In this document: positions 1 through 13,228 of the stretch, in pieces
Layout: every line of letters starts with the position of its first letter
Numbering within the stretch: position 1 is the first letter of the stretch
Assembly: GCA_028274465.1 (NCBI GenBank)
Contig: CM051455.1
Span: forward strand, 49,949,351 to 50,013,350
DNA length: 64,000 nt
Source: Plantago ovata
Taxonomy: Eukaryota > Streptophyta > Magnoliopsida > Lamiales > Plantaginaceae
Direction of reading: 5' to 3'
Translations under genes and position numbers: made by a program
Notes under the pieces: generated by a model
Databases searched by the model: none
Seen by the model: only the letters and a program-made list of their open reading frames with translations
What the model was told of the DNA's origin: nothing

Positions 1-229
1 ACAGAGGGAGTATATTTCTTTCTTCCTTGCGTGCCAGAATTCAAGATCTGTGTATCTTGTTCTGGTGTTTCCTTTTAGTAGGTGTGGTCCTTAATTAGAT
101 ATTTCCCATGATGCTTGTCCTTTGAGTTGGTTATTTGCTCCCAATATATCTTTCTCTCAATAGCATGCTCAAGTTTTACACGAGTAGGGTCAGCTGTTTG
201 CTTACGATTGATTTGGTCATCTTGTGCAG

Positions 230-1097
230 ATCTCTATCTTCTCAGGGTAACTATGCTGCTGCTTCTTCTGATACCAGTATTGTTTGTCTGTCAAAGCGTT
301 CATCGTTTGGCTCCATAGAAAACTCTGAAGGAGGTTAGCTACATTATGCTTATCAATGCATTTAAGTGTTATGAGATTTAGTGTTGTCATTAGAACAGTT
401 TCGTTCGCTCTGAATGTTTATAATTTGTTTGTGAGGAAAATCTTCAGTAATAAATAGCAAGAAGCAAGCATCTACATTTTTGTTTTCCTCATATATATTT
501 TTTCTTTGCATTTCATCAGCATCATCACTACAAAGTGGGGGTTTACTTGACCTAGATCACATGAACATTGGTAGTTCCAAGGCTTCACCTATAGATCAAA
601 GATCTACACCTAATGGACTACTTGGTTCTGAACACAATCACCATATTAGTTCTGTCGCCAATAGAACTACCATGAGTGGATCATCCCCGTCTAGCTATGA
701 AATTCCACCATTGGGTGCCAAAAGTACTGATGCGGCTCCAAAGATAATTCCTATGCCTTCAAGGACCGAGAAAAAGGTAGATTTGGGAGAGTTGTTCAAT
801 GAAGGCTACTGCAATGAGCCTGAGATGCATGATCACTGCAAGGCAACTGAAGTTATAACTAATGAGGTGGACACTGGTGTTAATGACCAGGAAGAGAACC
901 CCGATGATGAAGGATGGATGGGTGGGATGTTTGATTTCTCTGAAGAAGGTAAGGTTTAAAATCCACTACAGCAGTCAATTAATCTATAGACTATAGTATT
1001 TCCTTTTAACTTTTTTCCGTGTTCATTTGATGGATATAGTAGTATTGATTTTGTTGTCTAGGCTGAAAGATGTTACCCTTTCTTAATTTCAGGTTAA
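230..1097 (+). CDS. 3' exons of an unrecognised gene, possibly an endocytic or trafficking protein
   Basis: I do not recognise this protein. Three terminal coding exons can be traced: 230-333, 520-948 and 1093-1097, each bounded by AG acceptors and GT donors with consistent phase. The last intron splits the final glycine codon, so the third exon supplies only the end of that codon and a TAA stop. The visible 178 or so residues are Ser/Asn/Asp-rich and look disordered. They contain GGLLDLD, which fits the type I clathrin-box pattern L-hydrophobic-x-hydrophobic-D/E. The extreme C-terminus is acidic with a conserved-looking tail, DEGWMGGMFDFSEEG. The rest of the gene lies left of the window. A role in clathrin-mediated traffic is inference from the motif alone. 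Confidence 0.6.
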
Positions 1098-2297
1098 ACA
1101 ACTGCGTACTCAGAGAACATGACGGTTATGCCTGACACTTACAAATTGAATCCATTTGTTCTACCAAGCAAATTGTGGAGATTGTCTGAGGGTTGAGAGT
1201 TGTAGTACGCACGATGCACGGCCCCCCTTTGCTCCTCTCCCTCTGCTATGTGTATACTGTCTGTATATAGAAAAAAAGAAAAAAAAAAAAGGTGAAAAGA
1301 AAAAAAAAGAACTTTTTACTCAGAACTGAAGAAGGGTGTGTCTCTGTGGAAATGTTTTGCTTGCATTTCTGGACGCTCAGTCAATCATGATGTACAGTTT
1401 CTGTTAACAACTTGGTTCAAATTTGTGTAACATTTTTTAATTGAAAAAAATGAAAATTGGGAATCAATTAATAACATTTTGGTTTATTATATCATCGCTC
1501 TTCCTTTCCTATTATTAACCGTGCTTGTGATTCTTCACTTCATATGTTCCATATACCATGCCAGTTGATGCTAATTGCTAGACGCTCATTGGAGCGGAAG
1601 AATGATTCAATAATGGATAATGTTGTAGAGTAGACATGTTTGTGTTAAGAGGGTAATATGTAGATCTTGCATGTACAAAACCATGCCGAAAATGGGAAAA
1701 TTCGAAACTCCAAGTGGGTTGTTACAAGTACAACTTGCTAAGTACTCGGCTGAATTTATACCAATCTACTAAAATGTCCAGGCGGACCTTTTTCTCATGA
1801 AATGAGATATTCAAGTTAAGGTTTTACAAAGTTTTAAAGGTCGAATTCATTTCTTTAATAATAAAAAAAAAGTCATCTTTACGTAGAGTTTATCTAGATC
1901 CACCATTATGAGACGAGGTATGCCGTATTTGATTCGCGTGTGAAATGAATTTATTTGTAATATAAAAAATAATCAAACAAAATTGAACTGAAACTTTTTT
2001 TTTTTAGACGAATTAAACTAAGTCGTAATGTATATCTTCTCCTAGGCAGTTATCCAAATTCTCCTCTAAAATTTCATGAAGTTTTATTGCCTTTTCATTT
2101 ACAAATTCCATGTACCATTTACAAATACAAAATAAAATTTCATAAAACTCGGGTCAACCCAAGAAAATCGGTGGAAATCTTGGGGAAAAAAAACCTGAAT
2201 TTTGGAAATTTTCCGAGATTAGCTCATCTCATTCCGAAGAGACTTTCGAAAACCAAGAAATCCAGATTGATCTAGATCAACCCGTCCATATTTAAAA
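1098..2297. other. 3' flank and AT-rich intergenic DNA
   Basis: The first 350 bases are probably the 3' UTR of the gene ending at 1097, with an A-rich tract at 1270-1310. The remainder is AT-rich with no supported coding region, RNA gene or terminal-repeat structure. Confidence 0.4.
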
Positions 2298-2680
2298 GGG
2301 TCCATTAATTCTAGACCCCCAGTTAGAGTTCGAAATGACATGTAAGTGACAGTCGTATTTTCAGTTACAAAACAATACCCATTAGATAGTTTTATTCACA
2401 TCTAGGTGCACGAATTTGACTTTTGGCGAATTAAAACATGGAAAGTACATTATTGCCCCTGGTCAAAAATAAGATTTTTACTTTGACCAAACACATCAAT
2501 TTATGTTTATTATACATTTGACCAAAATATTTTGTATTTTACAAAATTAAATCACGTAACTTCTAAAAAATTTAAATTGGCTCAAAAACTTATTTACAAA
2601 TTAATCCCCAACAAAATTAATATTGTAAAACAAGTTCTAAGATTTATTTTAAAAACTTTTATTCAAATCCAGTTTACCGG
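2298..2680 (-). mobile_element. Truncated Mutator-like MITE (copy 1 of a five-member family)
   Basis: The left end starts with a GGG terminus and the motif TCTAGACCCCC, close to the ends of the complete copies at 55995 and 58535. Inside lies CACGAATTTGACTTTTGG, the core shared with the copies at 52915 and 54167. The similarity fades near 2680 and no matching right terminus or 9-bp duplication is visible, so this copy appears to have lost one end. Strand is given relative to the copy at 52915. Confidence 0.6.
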
Positions 2681-3760
2681 ATTAGGTCCAAATCCAGAAT
2701 TTACCACCCGGTTTGGACCGGATACCCCCGTATTTATCGTATTATTATTATTATTATTATCCCTTAATATCTAAGAAGTAAAACCTTCTTGGACCTTCTT
2801 ACCGTATCAGTGAGTTTGTGTTTGTCCAATTGAATTTGGGTTCCTTCTCTTCACCACACTTGAATTCTTTCCTCGTCTCTTCATCCAAGTATCCAACCAC
2901 CATCCACCGCCCGCAACACGGCAACAGCATCTCGTCAGCATCACCAAGACGCAACCTTACTTCAGCTCGTCGGCATCACCAGCACGGCCCGGTGAGTTCG
3001 GGTAGGTTCTTTGAATTTGCAATTTGGGGGTTGAAATTCCTCTTTTGGATAAAATAAGACAAAGTAACTAATCTATATCTCACGAAACAGACAGAGACAG
3101 TTAGGTGGATTAATTAATTGGTTAATTAGCTTAAAATGATTCTCTTGTAGTCTTGTGTGTTGATCGATTAATTAGTTAGTACTAAAACATAATACTCCCT
3201 CCTGTTTTTTAAATGGGTTTGGTTCAAGACCGGTTCGCTCTCCGGGTTGTGAAAATCCTATACCCATTACAATGCGGTTTTAGGGCTGCCCCGGTTTAAG
3301 ACCGGTGCTAGTACACGCATTTTAATTTTTGTTTCCCATAAAAAGTTACAAAGAGAAGAAGAAGCCAAATACAGTGGACCATTTGTGAAAATGATGATTC
3401 TTATAGATTAAAAAATAACAAATGAGATGTGGATACGTGGGGAATATTAATAGTAGTACTTTGATGATATGAATGATATGAATTGATATTGATATCATAT
3501 ATCATACAGTACTAGCACGCAAAATCTACAGGCTGTCGATTCCCCATATGACCAAACCAAATCTCTCATCTTATTTATTTAACCTTACTCAAAACGCACT
3601 AATTGCCATTAACTAGTAATTTAGTATTTTGCTAATTTAGCCCCAACACTTTAACTACTAGTGACCAACTTTATGATTAATTAGTAATTATTATACATTT
3701 TTACATATTTGAGGAGTTTTATTCTTAGTAGCTTTTTAATTACGCGCCCGTTACACATTT
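2681..3760. other. Intergenic region upstream of the AHP gene
   Basis: This AT-rich stretch precedes the AHP gene. A short open stretch near 2818-3057 has no recognisable homology. 3190-3310 contains purine-poor, repeat-like sequence with two ACCGG motifs, but I could not define an element. The proximal 400 bases are the presumed AHP promoter. Confidence 0.35.
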
Positions 3761-3761
3761 C

Positions 3762-3770
3762 ATATATAAA
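3762..3770 (+). promoter_or_regulatory. TATA box of the AHP gene
   Basis: ATATATAAA lies about 135 bases before the ATG at 3901. The CT-rich leader CCTCTCTACTC that follows is typical of a plant transcription start and 5' UTR. Confidence 0.6.
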
Positions 3771-3900
3771 CAAAACAAAACCCCTCTCTACTCTTCTTCT
3801 TCTCCTCCCAAGATCTGTCATTTGTAACAACTCACACTTTCTTGATTTCTGTCAAATTTTTCAGTGACAAACCCAGAAAGAACTAGCACAGAGAACAACT

Positions 3901-6615
3901 ATGGATATTGTGGGTCAGTTGCAGAAGCAATTCGTTGACTTTGCTTCTTCTCTTTATCGCGAGGTAATACTTGTTTTAATCTTTTCGTGATTTCCTTCGA
4001 CTTGGAGACTGAATTGTGGCAAGATTGTTTGGTGGGTTCGTTTTGTTTCTTGTGATTTTAGATTCTGTTTGTTGTGATGCTGCCAAAGATTTGATTTTTA
4101 GCAAGATTTGCATGTGGGTTTGTGTAATTTTGTCAATCTCATGAATTAAATTCTTGATTTAAGGGGTACGTGGATGATCAGTTTCTCCAGCTGCAAAAGT
4201 TGCAAGATGAGAGCAACCCTGATTTTGTGGTGGAAGTGGTTTCACTTTACTTTGAGGATTCCGAGAAGCTTCTCAATAATGTTGCTGTTGCTCTGTAAGC
4301 TTCATTTCTTTTTTCAGAACTGTTTGTATTTTCATAGAGATTTGTAATTGTACTAATGGTTTGCTTCTGTTGATCTCTATTTCAGTCAACAGCAGGTTGT
4401 AGATTTTAAGCAGGTTGGTGCTCATGTGCACCAGTTTAAGGGTAGTAGTTCAAGGTAATCCTTTATTTGTTTATTTATTTATTTATTTATTTTTGCTTTT
4501 GCATTCTAGTTGTGGATATAAGTGTTTGTGTGTTAAAGAATTTATAAGAATTGGTTGTGGTTTTAAATGGGCATACTTGTTTAGTTGAAACAATGTCATA
4601 TGAGGCTCACTCTGTGTTGTTGTTTACTGAATTACAGCATTGGTGCGCAGAGAGTCGTCAACATGTGTGGTCCGTTCAAAAGCTTCTGTGAGGACAATAG
4701 TCTGGAAGGGTAAGTCCATTTTTCAGTACAGGATATCTTGGTTGGTGCCTATTTGCTCATTTGATGTTTCTCATTACTTGCGTTGCATGCATCCTAAACA
4801 TTTTGACATTCTGTTTTTGTGATCACGTGGTGTATGACTGCAAAGCTGTGACGTTTTCGTCATTAACAAACCCTGCCTTGGTTTGTCATCTTATGTCTTT
4901 GTTTTGGCGGGTGAATGTAGTTATATCATTTGATTCTTGCATGTTCTTGTCGTGTTGTATTGAATAGCATGTCTTTGTTTTGGCGGGTGAATGTAGTTAT
5001 ATCATTTGATTCGTGCATGTTCTTGTCGTGTTGTATTGAATAGCATGAGATAACGTTTGAGGTGTTATTGCCAATACCAGGACACGTCATCCTAGCTAAT
5101 CGTTATGAACGTGTATCGATAATTATTGTGTTGTAGGCTAACGAATAGCGACAAATGAGCATTAATTTTGTTTCTAGAGTTCCCTTACCTTTTAGTAATA
5201 TATTATCAAGCTTGTTTCCTCACAAAAACTTTGTTGTTCAAGCGTTTTTTTTTTTTTTTTCTTTTCAAATTAAATGTTTGATTTCCTTTTAATGAGATAA
5301 AACTTAAAGTTAATGGTGTTTCAGTCTGGATACATTTGAGATTTTAATCCGTGGTTATCTGTATATTTGCTTTGCGATATACTATCTACCAGATTTAAAT
5401 TATAATTGCAGTTCTTTGCTTCGCCATTAATATGTCTTGAGATGTACAAATAATCTTAGTCTTTGTTTCTCTTGTATTTCTTTTTCATGGAGTCCTTATT
5501 TTTTAGTCCATTGGTTTATATTTGCACCATCCCTGTGGAGATTGATGTTGGCCCGTCATGCATCAATATTGGAGCTTATGCTTTGATTTTGCTGTGATAT
5601 GCAGAAAACTCAGTGTTGTGTTCCAAAATCTGTCATACAGTAATATAGTACATAACAGTTCTCTAGTTCTCTTACAACCATAAGATCCTAAAAAATTCAA
5701 TAGAATACGTTTTGGTTAATCTGACATCTTGCTGATGAACTATATCCCAACTACAAGTCAGCTAAAGCTTTTCATGAATAGATTTAAAAATAGTAATAAT
5801 GATAAATATGAACTATTATTTCGTTAGAAACAGTTTATCCATCTTAAAAGCATACCAAAATCATATTAATGTCTAAATTGCTGCTACAATAAGGAAGTCC
5901 TGTATAATTCAGGCTATATTTGTATATATACACTTGACAATTATCATCAATTTGTCAACTTGCAATGCTTCTGTGCAAAGTCGTGCTTTTCATGTTTGGT
6001 CATGACCGTAGAAGACCACTGAGAATACAATTTGTAAATACACTGGCCTTCATGTGCAATGATTTTATATTTCTTATTTCACAGTTTAACAGCAATATGC
6101 CTGCCTGTACATACAAATGCTATAAGTTGCAATTTTTAGTTGTAACTGGACACTCATAGCTAAAGTTGCTGCAGGTGTCTTAGGTGTTTGCAGCAAGTGA
6201 AGCATGAGTACATCAATGTGAAGAATAAGTTGGAGGCTCTTTTCGGGGTAAGCATTCGTTATTGGTGGGAACTTTACGCTTTAGGCTGAAGAATTCATTG
6301 TACATTGTACAGTTGCTTCATCTCTTCTAGCTTCAAACTATAAATGCTGTATCCCCTTGTTGTTCTTTCCGTACTTTGTCCTTAGTATTCTCCTGAAACT
6401 TGCAAAGCAGCAAGTCCGCTGAAACTCACACTTGAGATAGGCATACGTTTGTGAGCTTTTCAACTTTTAGAGAATGGAAAGACGATTCTGATTTTCTTTA
6501 GACAATGCACCGTGATATTATATTTAACACTTTCGTAACATGAATTTCCTTTGCTTGAATGTAGCTGGAGAGACAAATCATCGAAGCTGGTGGGACTGTC
6601 CCCATGCTCGCGTAG
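3901..6615 (+). CDS. AHP: Histidine-containing phosphotransfer protein (AHP type), six exons
   Basis: Exons are 3901-3963, 4164-4294, 4386-4454, 4638-4709, 6175-6247 and 6565-6615, giving 152 residues, against about 150-156 in plant AHPs. The protein is the soluble phosphorelay shuttle of cytokinin signalling: it takes a phosphate from receptor histidine kinases and passes it to nuclear response regulators. The HPt signature HQFKGSSSS is present with the phospho-accepting histidine at residue 80, so this is not an AHP6-type pseudo-phosphotransfer protein. The rest is helical, as expected of a four-helix HPt fold, with a typical N-terminus ([10 protein letters not shown]). The ATG follows a TATA box and CT-rich leader. 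Intron 4 (4710-6174) is long and holds a 76-bp tandem duplication. The exact AHP paralogue cannot be decided by eye. Confidence 0.95.
4893..5044 (+). repeat. 76-bp tandem duplication in AHP intron 4
   Basis: Two adjacent copies begin with ATGTCTTTGTTTTGGCGGG at 4893 and 4969. They differ at only one base that I can see (TTCTTGC against TTCGTGC), so the duplication looks recent. It does not touch the exons. Confidence 0.9.
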
Positions 6616-7629
6616 AAGAATGCAAAAGCATAAGAGGGCTTCTTGTTGTCATGTATCGGCCTAGCTTCTCTGACTGTTAGATCTACGTATCATACGAGGT
6701 GAAATGTTTGCTCTGTAATGTAATGTTAGTCTGTTATAATCTCATACTACTATGTGCTCCACAAATCTGTTAGTTTTTGGTGTTGCCTTTCTATGTATGA
6801 ATATGCTTAACTCTATATATATATTTCAAGCAAGAACTTGCTTTTGATAATAATTTATATTGATCTTCCTCATTGGCATTTAAGATGGCAAAACTTGTAG
6901 GGTACTTTGTGGAGATAGTAGTTTCTTGTTAGTTGTTAGAGTTGAGTTATAGTTTGTTTCGTAAAATGTGTTAGCGGAGTCTAGTAATAGATGAAGAAGG
7001 TAAAACTTGCTTGAGTGAGGAAACGTGGGTAGTCCGTTAGGATGGATGAAAATGGAATACGTTGAGCATGCATAGGGATTAGTAATGATCAACGACTATA
7101 TTGAGCTAGAAACAAGATTAGCAATTTAGCACATGTCATTGAGAAACTTGTACTACTAAAATATCACATGGATGTATGCTTATTATAGTAGTTTGATGTC
7201 AGTCTGTCCAGATTCAGTGTTCTAATGCCTAGTAATGTACGCTGCACGGATTTGGTTAAGAGTAGAGATAGATCTATTCTAAATATAACAAAAACCATCA
7301 TTTGTGTCTTCAATCTTGATGACCCTGCTGAGCAGGGAGTACCATGATTTAAATAAATAAACTGGTGTGGATTTGGATGTTTTACTTTTATGTACCTTGC
7401 TATATGATGGAGAAAAAGATCAGTGTTGGCCTAAAAGCTATCACCATATCCATGTCGGGGTGTTGAGTGTTCCTCTGTTTGATATGCAAGGAGAATTAAA
7501 TAGTTCGGGTAGATCCGACTCTGAGGGTTATTGTTTCTATATTCAGAATCAAAATACCGGAACTCAAAGTTTGAGGTATGAAACTTGAGCCCCGAAGAGA
7601 AACAACTAAAAGCATGCACTTGTGCGGAA
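6616..7629. other. AHP 3' UTR and intergenic DNA
   Basis: The first 200 bases are the likely AHP 3' UTR. The rest shows no supported gene. The host sequence stops at 7634, where the gypsy element begins, and resumes after 13233. Confidence 0.4.
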
Positions 7630-7634
7630 TTTCA
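7630..7634 (+). repeat. Target site duplication of the gypsy element, left copy
   Basis: TTTCA directly abuts the LTR at 7635 and is repeated at 13229-13233 after the other LTR. A 5-bp duplication is the norm for Ty3/gypsy integrases. Confidence 0.9.
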
Positions 7635-8135
7635 TGTTGTGACCCGATTTCTCAATAAATTCTACTCGAATAGATGGACAAAAATAGATATTGTATTGCA
7701 ATGTTTACTGAAGGTTCAAGTGATAAACATTACAACGGAAATAAGAAATAAGGGTGATTTAGCCGGAGATTCGCCAGTGACCTGAAAGAATTCAGATCTG
7801 TATTAGATAATGAATGGATGGATATATTTTAGAGAGGAAAGGCAAGGGACTTTGTGAGATTTACCTCAACAAAATCCAACTGATCTCCTTGTTGCTTTCT
7901 TCGTTGATTTAAGCAAAATCAATCAAGAGCAACAAATTGTTGACTGGCAGCTGCAAGTCATTGTCACCTGTTGTGGCCTGTTTCTAACAACTAAATTACC
8001 CAGACTCGTAAAAACGTAAATGAAGCAAGAATTACTAACACAGTTAAAAGTAACTGTAAATGAAATAATAACAAGTACGACTTGAGAAGAGACTAATAAA
8101 CTCGTGCCCAACTTATTACGACTTTGATCACAACA
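7635..8135 (-). repeat. 3' LTR of the gypsy element
   Basis: This 501-bp copy runs from TGTTGTGA to TCACAACA and matches 12728-13228 at about 98.4 percent with no length difference. It is the 3' LTR because the element reads on the minus strand. Confidence 0.95.
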
Positions 8136-11100
8136 ATACCTTCCCCTCACATTTGCCTTGTCCTCAAGGCAATGGAAATTTTGGAAACTGAGTCCGTATC
8201 GCTTCGGCCTTCTCCCAAGTAGCCCGGCAGCTGGTAAGTTATTCCATTGAATAAGATACTCAGTACTTGCCATGTTGCGCTGCTGCAAAACACGAGTTCC
8301 CAGGACAGCAGTAGGAGCCAAAATGGGCGCACCATCACTGTTGGTTGCAGGTAGAACTGGAATAGGAGTAAAACGAGTCTTTAACTTCTTCTTCAATAGA
8401 GAAACATGGAACACATCATGCATTTTGGTGGAGGATGGTAAAGCCAAACGATACGCCACCGGACCAACTCGAGCAATAACCTTGAAAGGACCAAAGTACT
8501 TCACCGATAATTTAGTCTGCCGTTTAAGTAATGTGTTACAATGCTTGAAGGGCTGCATTTTAAGGAACACCCAGTCACCTTCTTGGAATTCACGCTCCGT
8601 TCGATTGCTATCAGCATACAACTTCATGCGCTCTTGAGCCAATTTCATATTATCCTTCAAAACATGTACCATTTTCTGTCGGTCCTGAATCAGTACTTGA
8701 GCAGCAGTATCAGTAGATTGCAAGTACGAACCCAATGACAATTGAGGAGGAGCGTAACCATACAAAGCTTGGAAGGGCGACATCTTAATGGAATGATGGT
8801 AGCAACTATTGTACCACCATTCAGCGAGCGGTAGCCATTTAACCCATTGTTTTTTATGATTGTGAATCATACAACGGAGATATGTCTCAAGGCAACGGTT
8901 TAGACGCTCCGTTTGGCCGTCTGATTGTGGATGATGAGCCGTACTCATGGATAATTTAGTACCAAGAAGTTTAAAAAATTCCTTCAAAAACTGAGATTGA
9001 AAGACAACATCTCGATCACTCACGATTACCTCAGGGACGCCGTGCAACCTGTGGATCTGCTGCAAATATAGTTCAGCTAAAGTTTCTGCAGTATATGGGT
9101 GACTGATGGCTAGAAAGTGGCCATACTTAGTCAAACGATCCACAATAACCCAATTGACTTCCTTCCCTTCCGACTTGGGTAAGCCTTCCACGAAATCCAT
9201 TGATATATTGGTCCAGGGAGCAGTAGGAACGGACAATGGTTGAAGGAGGCCTGGATAAGGAACTGCTTCGTCTTTACATTTCTTACAAAATCACAACTCA
9301 ACACAAATTCCTCAATATCCTTTTTCATACCCTTCCAATAGAAAAGAGTTTTAGCCCTCGAATAACAAGTGTGTACGCCAGAATGTCCACCAATAGCAGT
9401 GTCATGCAAAGCCTTCATAACAGTGAGTCTAGTATCACCTCCTGATCCAATGACAATTCTGTATTTATATCGTAAAATCCCCTCCACAACTGAGTAGTGT
9501 TCAACACAACCAGGATTGACAGTTACAACCAACAGCAAATCATTAACTTGTTTGTCACCTTTGTAACTAGACAACACTTCCTCCATCCATACAGGTTTTA
9601 CTTGAGAAATTAGGACGCATAACTTGGCTGATTCTTCAGATGATTCAGCCGTATATTCGTATTTCCTAGACATGGCGTCAGCGACTAAGTTGGAATTTCC
9701 TTGCTTATACTCGATAACAAAATCATAGCCCATTAATTTATATAACCATTTTTGTTGCAGCCCATTAATAATCTTCTGCTCTCTTAGAAATTTCAAGCTC
9801 GCATGATCAGTTCGCACAATAAACTTGGCACCTATAAGATAACTCGACCATTTACCAACCGCCGTCATGATAGCTAAGAGCTCTTTTTCATAAGTGGACA
9901 ACGCTTGGTTGCGAGGACAAAGTGCTTGACTGAAATATGCAATAGGCTTCCCATCTTGCATCAATACAACCCCTATACCAGTTTGACTAGCATCTGTTTC
10001 AATCACAAACGGTACTGTAAAATTCGGAAGTGCGAGGACTGGTGCTTTCATCAAAGCCTCCTTGAGATGATTAAAAGCCTGTTCCGCAGCAACATTCCAC
10101 TTAAACGCTCCCTTCCTTGTCAGATCATTCAGTGGCTTTGCTATGACTCCGTAACCATTTATAAACCACCTGTAGTAGCCTGTTAACCCCAGAAAACCCC
10201 TCAGCGCTTTCAAGTTCTTGGGCACAGGCCAATCCAACATGGCCCTAATTTTTTCAGGATCAGTTGCCACTCCGGCACCACTGATAATGAAACATAGATA
10301 CTCAACGCGTGATATAGCAAAGAAACACTTGGATCGCTTTGCATAAAGTTCATGATCTCTTAAAATTTGTAACACTTGTCTCAACTGTTCACCATGCTCA
10401 ATCACAGATTTGCTATAACTCAAAATATCGTCGAAGAACACCAAAACTCCCTTTCTTAACAAATGCGCAAAGACTCCATTCATTAACTTTTGGAATGTGG
10501 CGGGTGCATTTGTTAACCCGAAGGGCATTACCTTAAACTCAAATTGTCCGTGGTGTGTAACGAAAGCCGTCTTTGCCTTGTCACTCTCCTTCATACGAAC
10601 CTGAAAATACCCCTGGCGTAGATCAAGCTTTGAGAAAACCACTGCTCCATTCAACTCAGATAACAAATCTTCGATCACCGGCATTGGAAATTGATCTTTG
10701 ATAGTTGCTTCGTTCAGTTTTCTGTAATCGACGCATAACCGCCAAGTAGAATCCTTCTTTTTGACCAACAAAACTGGAGATGCAAATGGACTGGAACTTG
10801 GATTAATCAATCCTTGATCCAACATATCATTCACCAATTTTTCCACTTCATTTTTCAGGACATGGGAATATCTATAAGGCTTTTGATGCACTGGTTGAGC
10901 TCTTTCCTTAAGTTGAATCTGGTGCTCCAAATGTCGAATGGGAGGTAAACATCTACTCTCTTCAAAAACATCCTTGTACTCATCTAAAATCAGTTGTATA
11001 GATCGTGGAACCTCTAACTGTTCTGTCTCAGCAGTAATATGAAAAATGTGTGCCATAATTCCATGAGTGGCCTTGTTAAGGAGCTTTTTCATCCCCTTCC

Positions 11101-12727
11101 CACTCATCAAGTTGAGACTAGCATCTTCTGATTCGCCTTGTACTTGCACCTTCTTCCCCTTCATAGTCACAACCAAGCAATTCTTCTTCAGGTGAAATGT
11201 GACTGGATCATTTTGCCACATCCAATCATGTCCTAAAATCACATCACACCCTCCAAGAGGAATAATCCTCAAATCTGCTTCAAAAACAGTCCCCTGTGTC
11301 TCCCAAACAAATGAACTACACCGCTCCTTACTAATTGTCTTTTCTCCATTTGCCACGGTTATTATCCAAGGTGGTGTGGCCTCCAAAGTGCATTGCAATT
11401 CCACGACAGTAGCTTTGTTCAAGTAACTGTGGGTACTACCACTATCAACAAGTATAGACAGCCTCCTTTTGTTGCATACTCCAGTAATTTTCAATGAGTT
11501 ACTAGCCCTTGTGCCGTGTAAGGCATGTAAACTTATCTCACAGTCTGGTTGCTCCTCATTTATCTGATCATTGGTTGAGTCATCCATGATCTCTTCATCC
11601 TCATCGCACACTATCTGAAACAATTTTGAACACTTGTGGCCATTATAAGTATACTTCTCATTACATGTGAAGCATAATCCCTTTTCTTTTCTAGCATTAT
11701 ATTCCGCCTTGGACAGTCTCCTCTCTGGTGGATTTCCTCCATCTCTGTTAGTAACACTGGTCTTTGATGAAGAACCTCTATCCAGTTTTCCACTGTTATA
11801 TGTTGTACCCCCAGTTTTCTGTGTAAACTTCCCCTTTTCCTGCCAAACCTCCAATGTATTCTCCATCAATCTAGCTTGGTTAATGGCCACTATTAAATGT
11901 CTAGGCCTAAACATCTGCACTGGCACTCTTATTTCCTCCTTGAGACCCTTCAAAAAACAAGAAACATAAAACTCTTCCGTAATAGCAGGGTGTTTTGTCC
12001 TCACCAGCGCCTTCATCTCCTCAAATTGTTCAATATAACTAGCCACATCAGTTTTTTGACACAGTTGAGTAAACTCCATAACAATATCCTCCTGCCCAGG
12101 TATTAAGAATTTTTCCAGCACCATATTACAAAATATCTCCCATGTGATATAACCCCTCCCTTCAACATACTCATAAAACCATAGATCAGCAGCACCCAAC
12201 AAATAATAAGAAGCATGAGCTACTTTGTTTCCATCCTCAATCTGGTGTACAGAGAAATACATGTTGGCTTTTCGGATCCATGTGCGAGGCTGAGATCCAT
12301 CAAATTCCGGAAACTCCATCCTATATGTTGGCAACTGGGGCTGAATCGGAGCCTGTTGTCTATCCTTGAACTGGCTATCATCACGGTGTTGAGGGATTTT
12401 GTATGGCTCCGCCTTCTTTGGGCTTCCATCTTCACTGGATGGGTCTTTTTCCTTGTTTAACATCTCATGGTGCAGAGCAATCAACGCCTCCACCTGTTGT
12501 TTCAGAGATGTCATGTTATTATCAACGGCCGACACCTTGGCGTTCATCTCCGCTAACTCCATCGTGAATCTGTTCCTGAGGCCCGTTACCACCTGCTCAC
12601 ACGCCTCTATCTCTGAATTGTGCAGCTGTTGGGTCTCCAAAATCTCCTTCAGACGAGCGTCTAAAGAAACTTGAGCAGAAACCATGGTCACGCCTTCACC
12701 GAAATAAACCTGGCTTATGATACCAAA

Positions 12728-13228
12728 TGTTGTGACCCGATTTCTCAATAAATTATACTCGAATAGATGGACAAAAATAGATATTGTATTGCAATGTTTA
12801 CTGAAGGTTCAAGTGATAAACATTACAATGGAAATAAGAAATAAGGGTAATTTAGCCGGAGATTCGCCAGTGACCTGAAAGAATTCAGATCTGTATTAGA
12901 TAATGAATGGATGGATATATTTTAGAGAGGAAAGGCAAGGGAATTTGTGAGATTTACCTCAACAAAATCCAACTGATCTCCTTGTTGCTTTCTTCGTTGA
13001 TTTAAGCAAAATCAATCAAGAGCAACAAATTGTTGATTGGCAGTTGCAAGTCATTGTCACCTGTTGTGGCCTGTTTCTAACAACTAAATTACCCAGACTC
13101 GTAAAAACGTAAATGAAGCAAGAATTACTAACACAGTTAAAAGTAACTGTAAATGAAATAATAACAAATACGACTTGAGAAGAGACTAATAAACTCGTGC
13201 CCAGCTTATTACGACTTTGATCACAACA
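12728..13228 (-). repeat. 5' LTR of the gypsy element
   Basis: This is the upstream 501-bp LTR in the element's own orientation. The primer-binding site follows it at 12725-12718. The flanking TTTCA at 13229-13233 matches the duplication at 7630-7634. Confidence 0.95.

Larger units (their letters stand above)
7635..13228 (-). mobile_element. Ty3/gypsy chromovirus-type LTR retrotransposon, near complete, broken
   Basis: A 5,594-bp element lies on the minus strand between 501-bp LTRs at 7635-8135 and 12728-13228. Each LTR is bounded by TGTTGTGA and TCACAACA, and the element is flanked by the 5-bp duplication TTTCA. A primer-binding site complementary to initiator-Met tRNA (TGGTATCA) lies just inside the 5' LTR at 12718-12725, and a purine-rich tract lies inside the 3' LTR near 8136-8150. 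In coding order the parts are gag with a zinc-knuckle-like motif (about 12685-11600), aspartic protease (near 11450), reverse transcriptase (about 10870-10330), RNase H (about 10090-9700), integrase (about 9400-8650) and a chromodomain-like tail (about 8330-8170). The LTRs differ at about 8 of 501 positions, so the insertion is young, of the order of 1 My or less. The coding region looks broken, with probably only one or two breaks. Small size suggests a Reina-like lineage, but that is a guess. Confidence 0.95.

Noticed and set aside
3195-3430. Stowaway-like CTCCCTCCTG near 3197
   Set aside because: No matching inverted terminus or second TA was found downstream.
8272-8637. Plus-strand open frames within 7635-13228
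   Set aside because: They are antisense shadows of the gypsy coding region on the minus strand.
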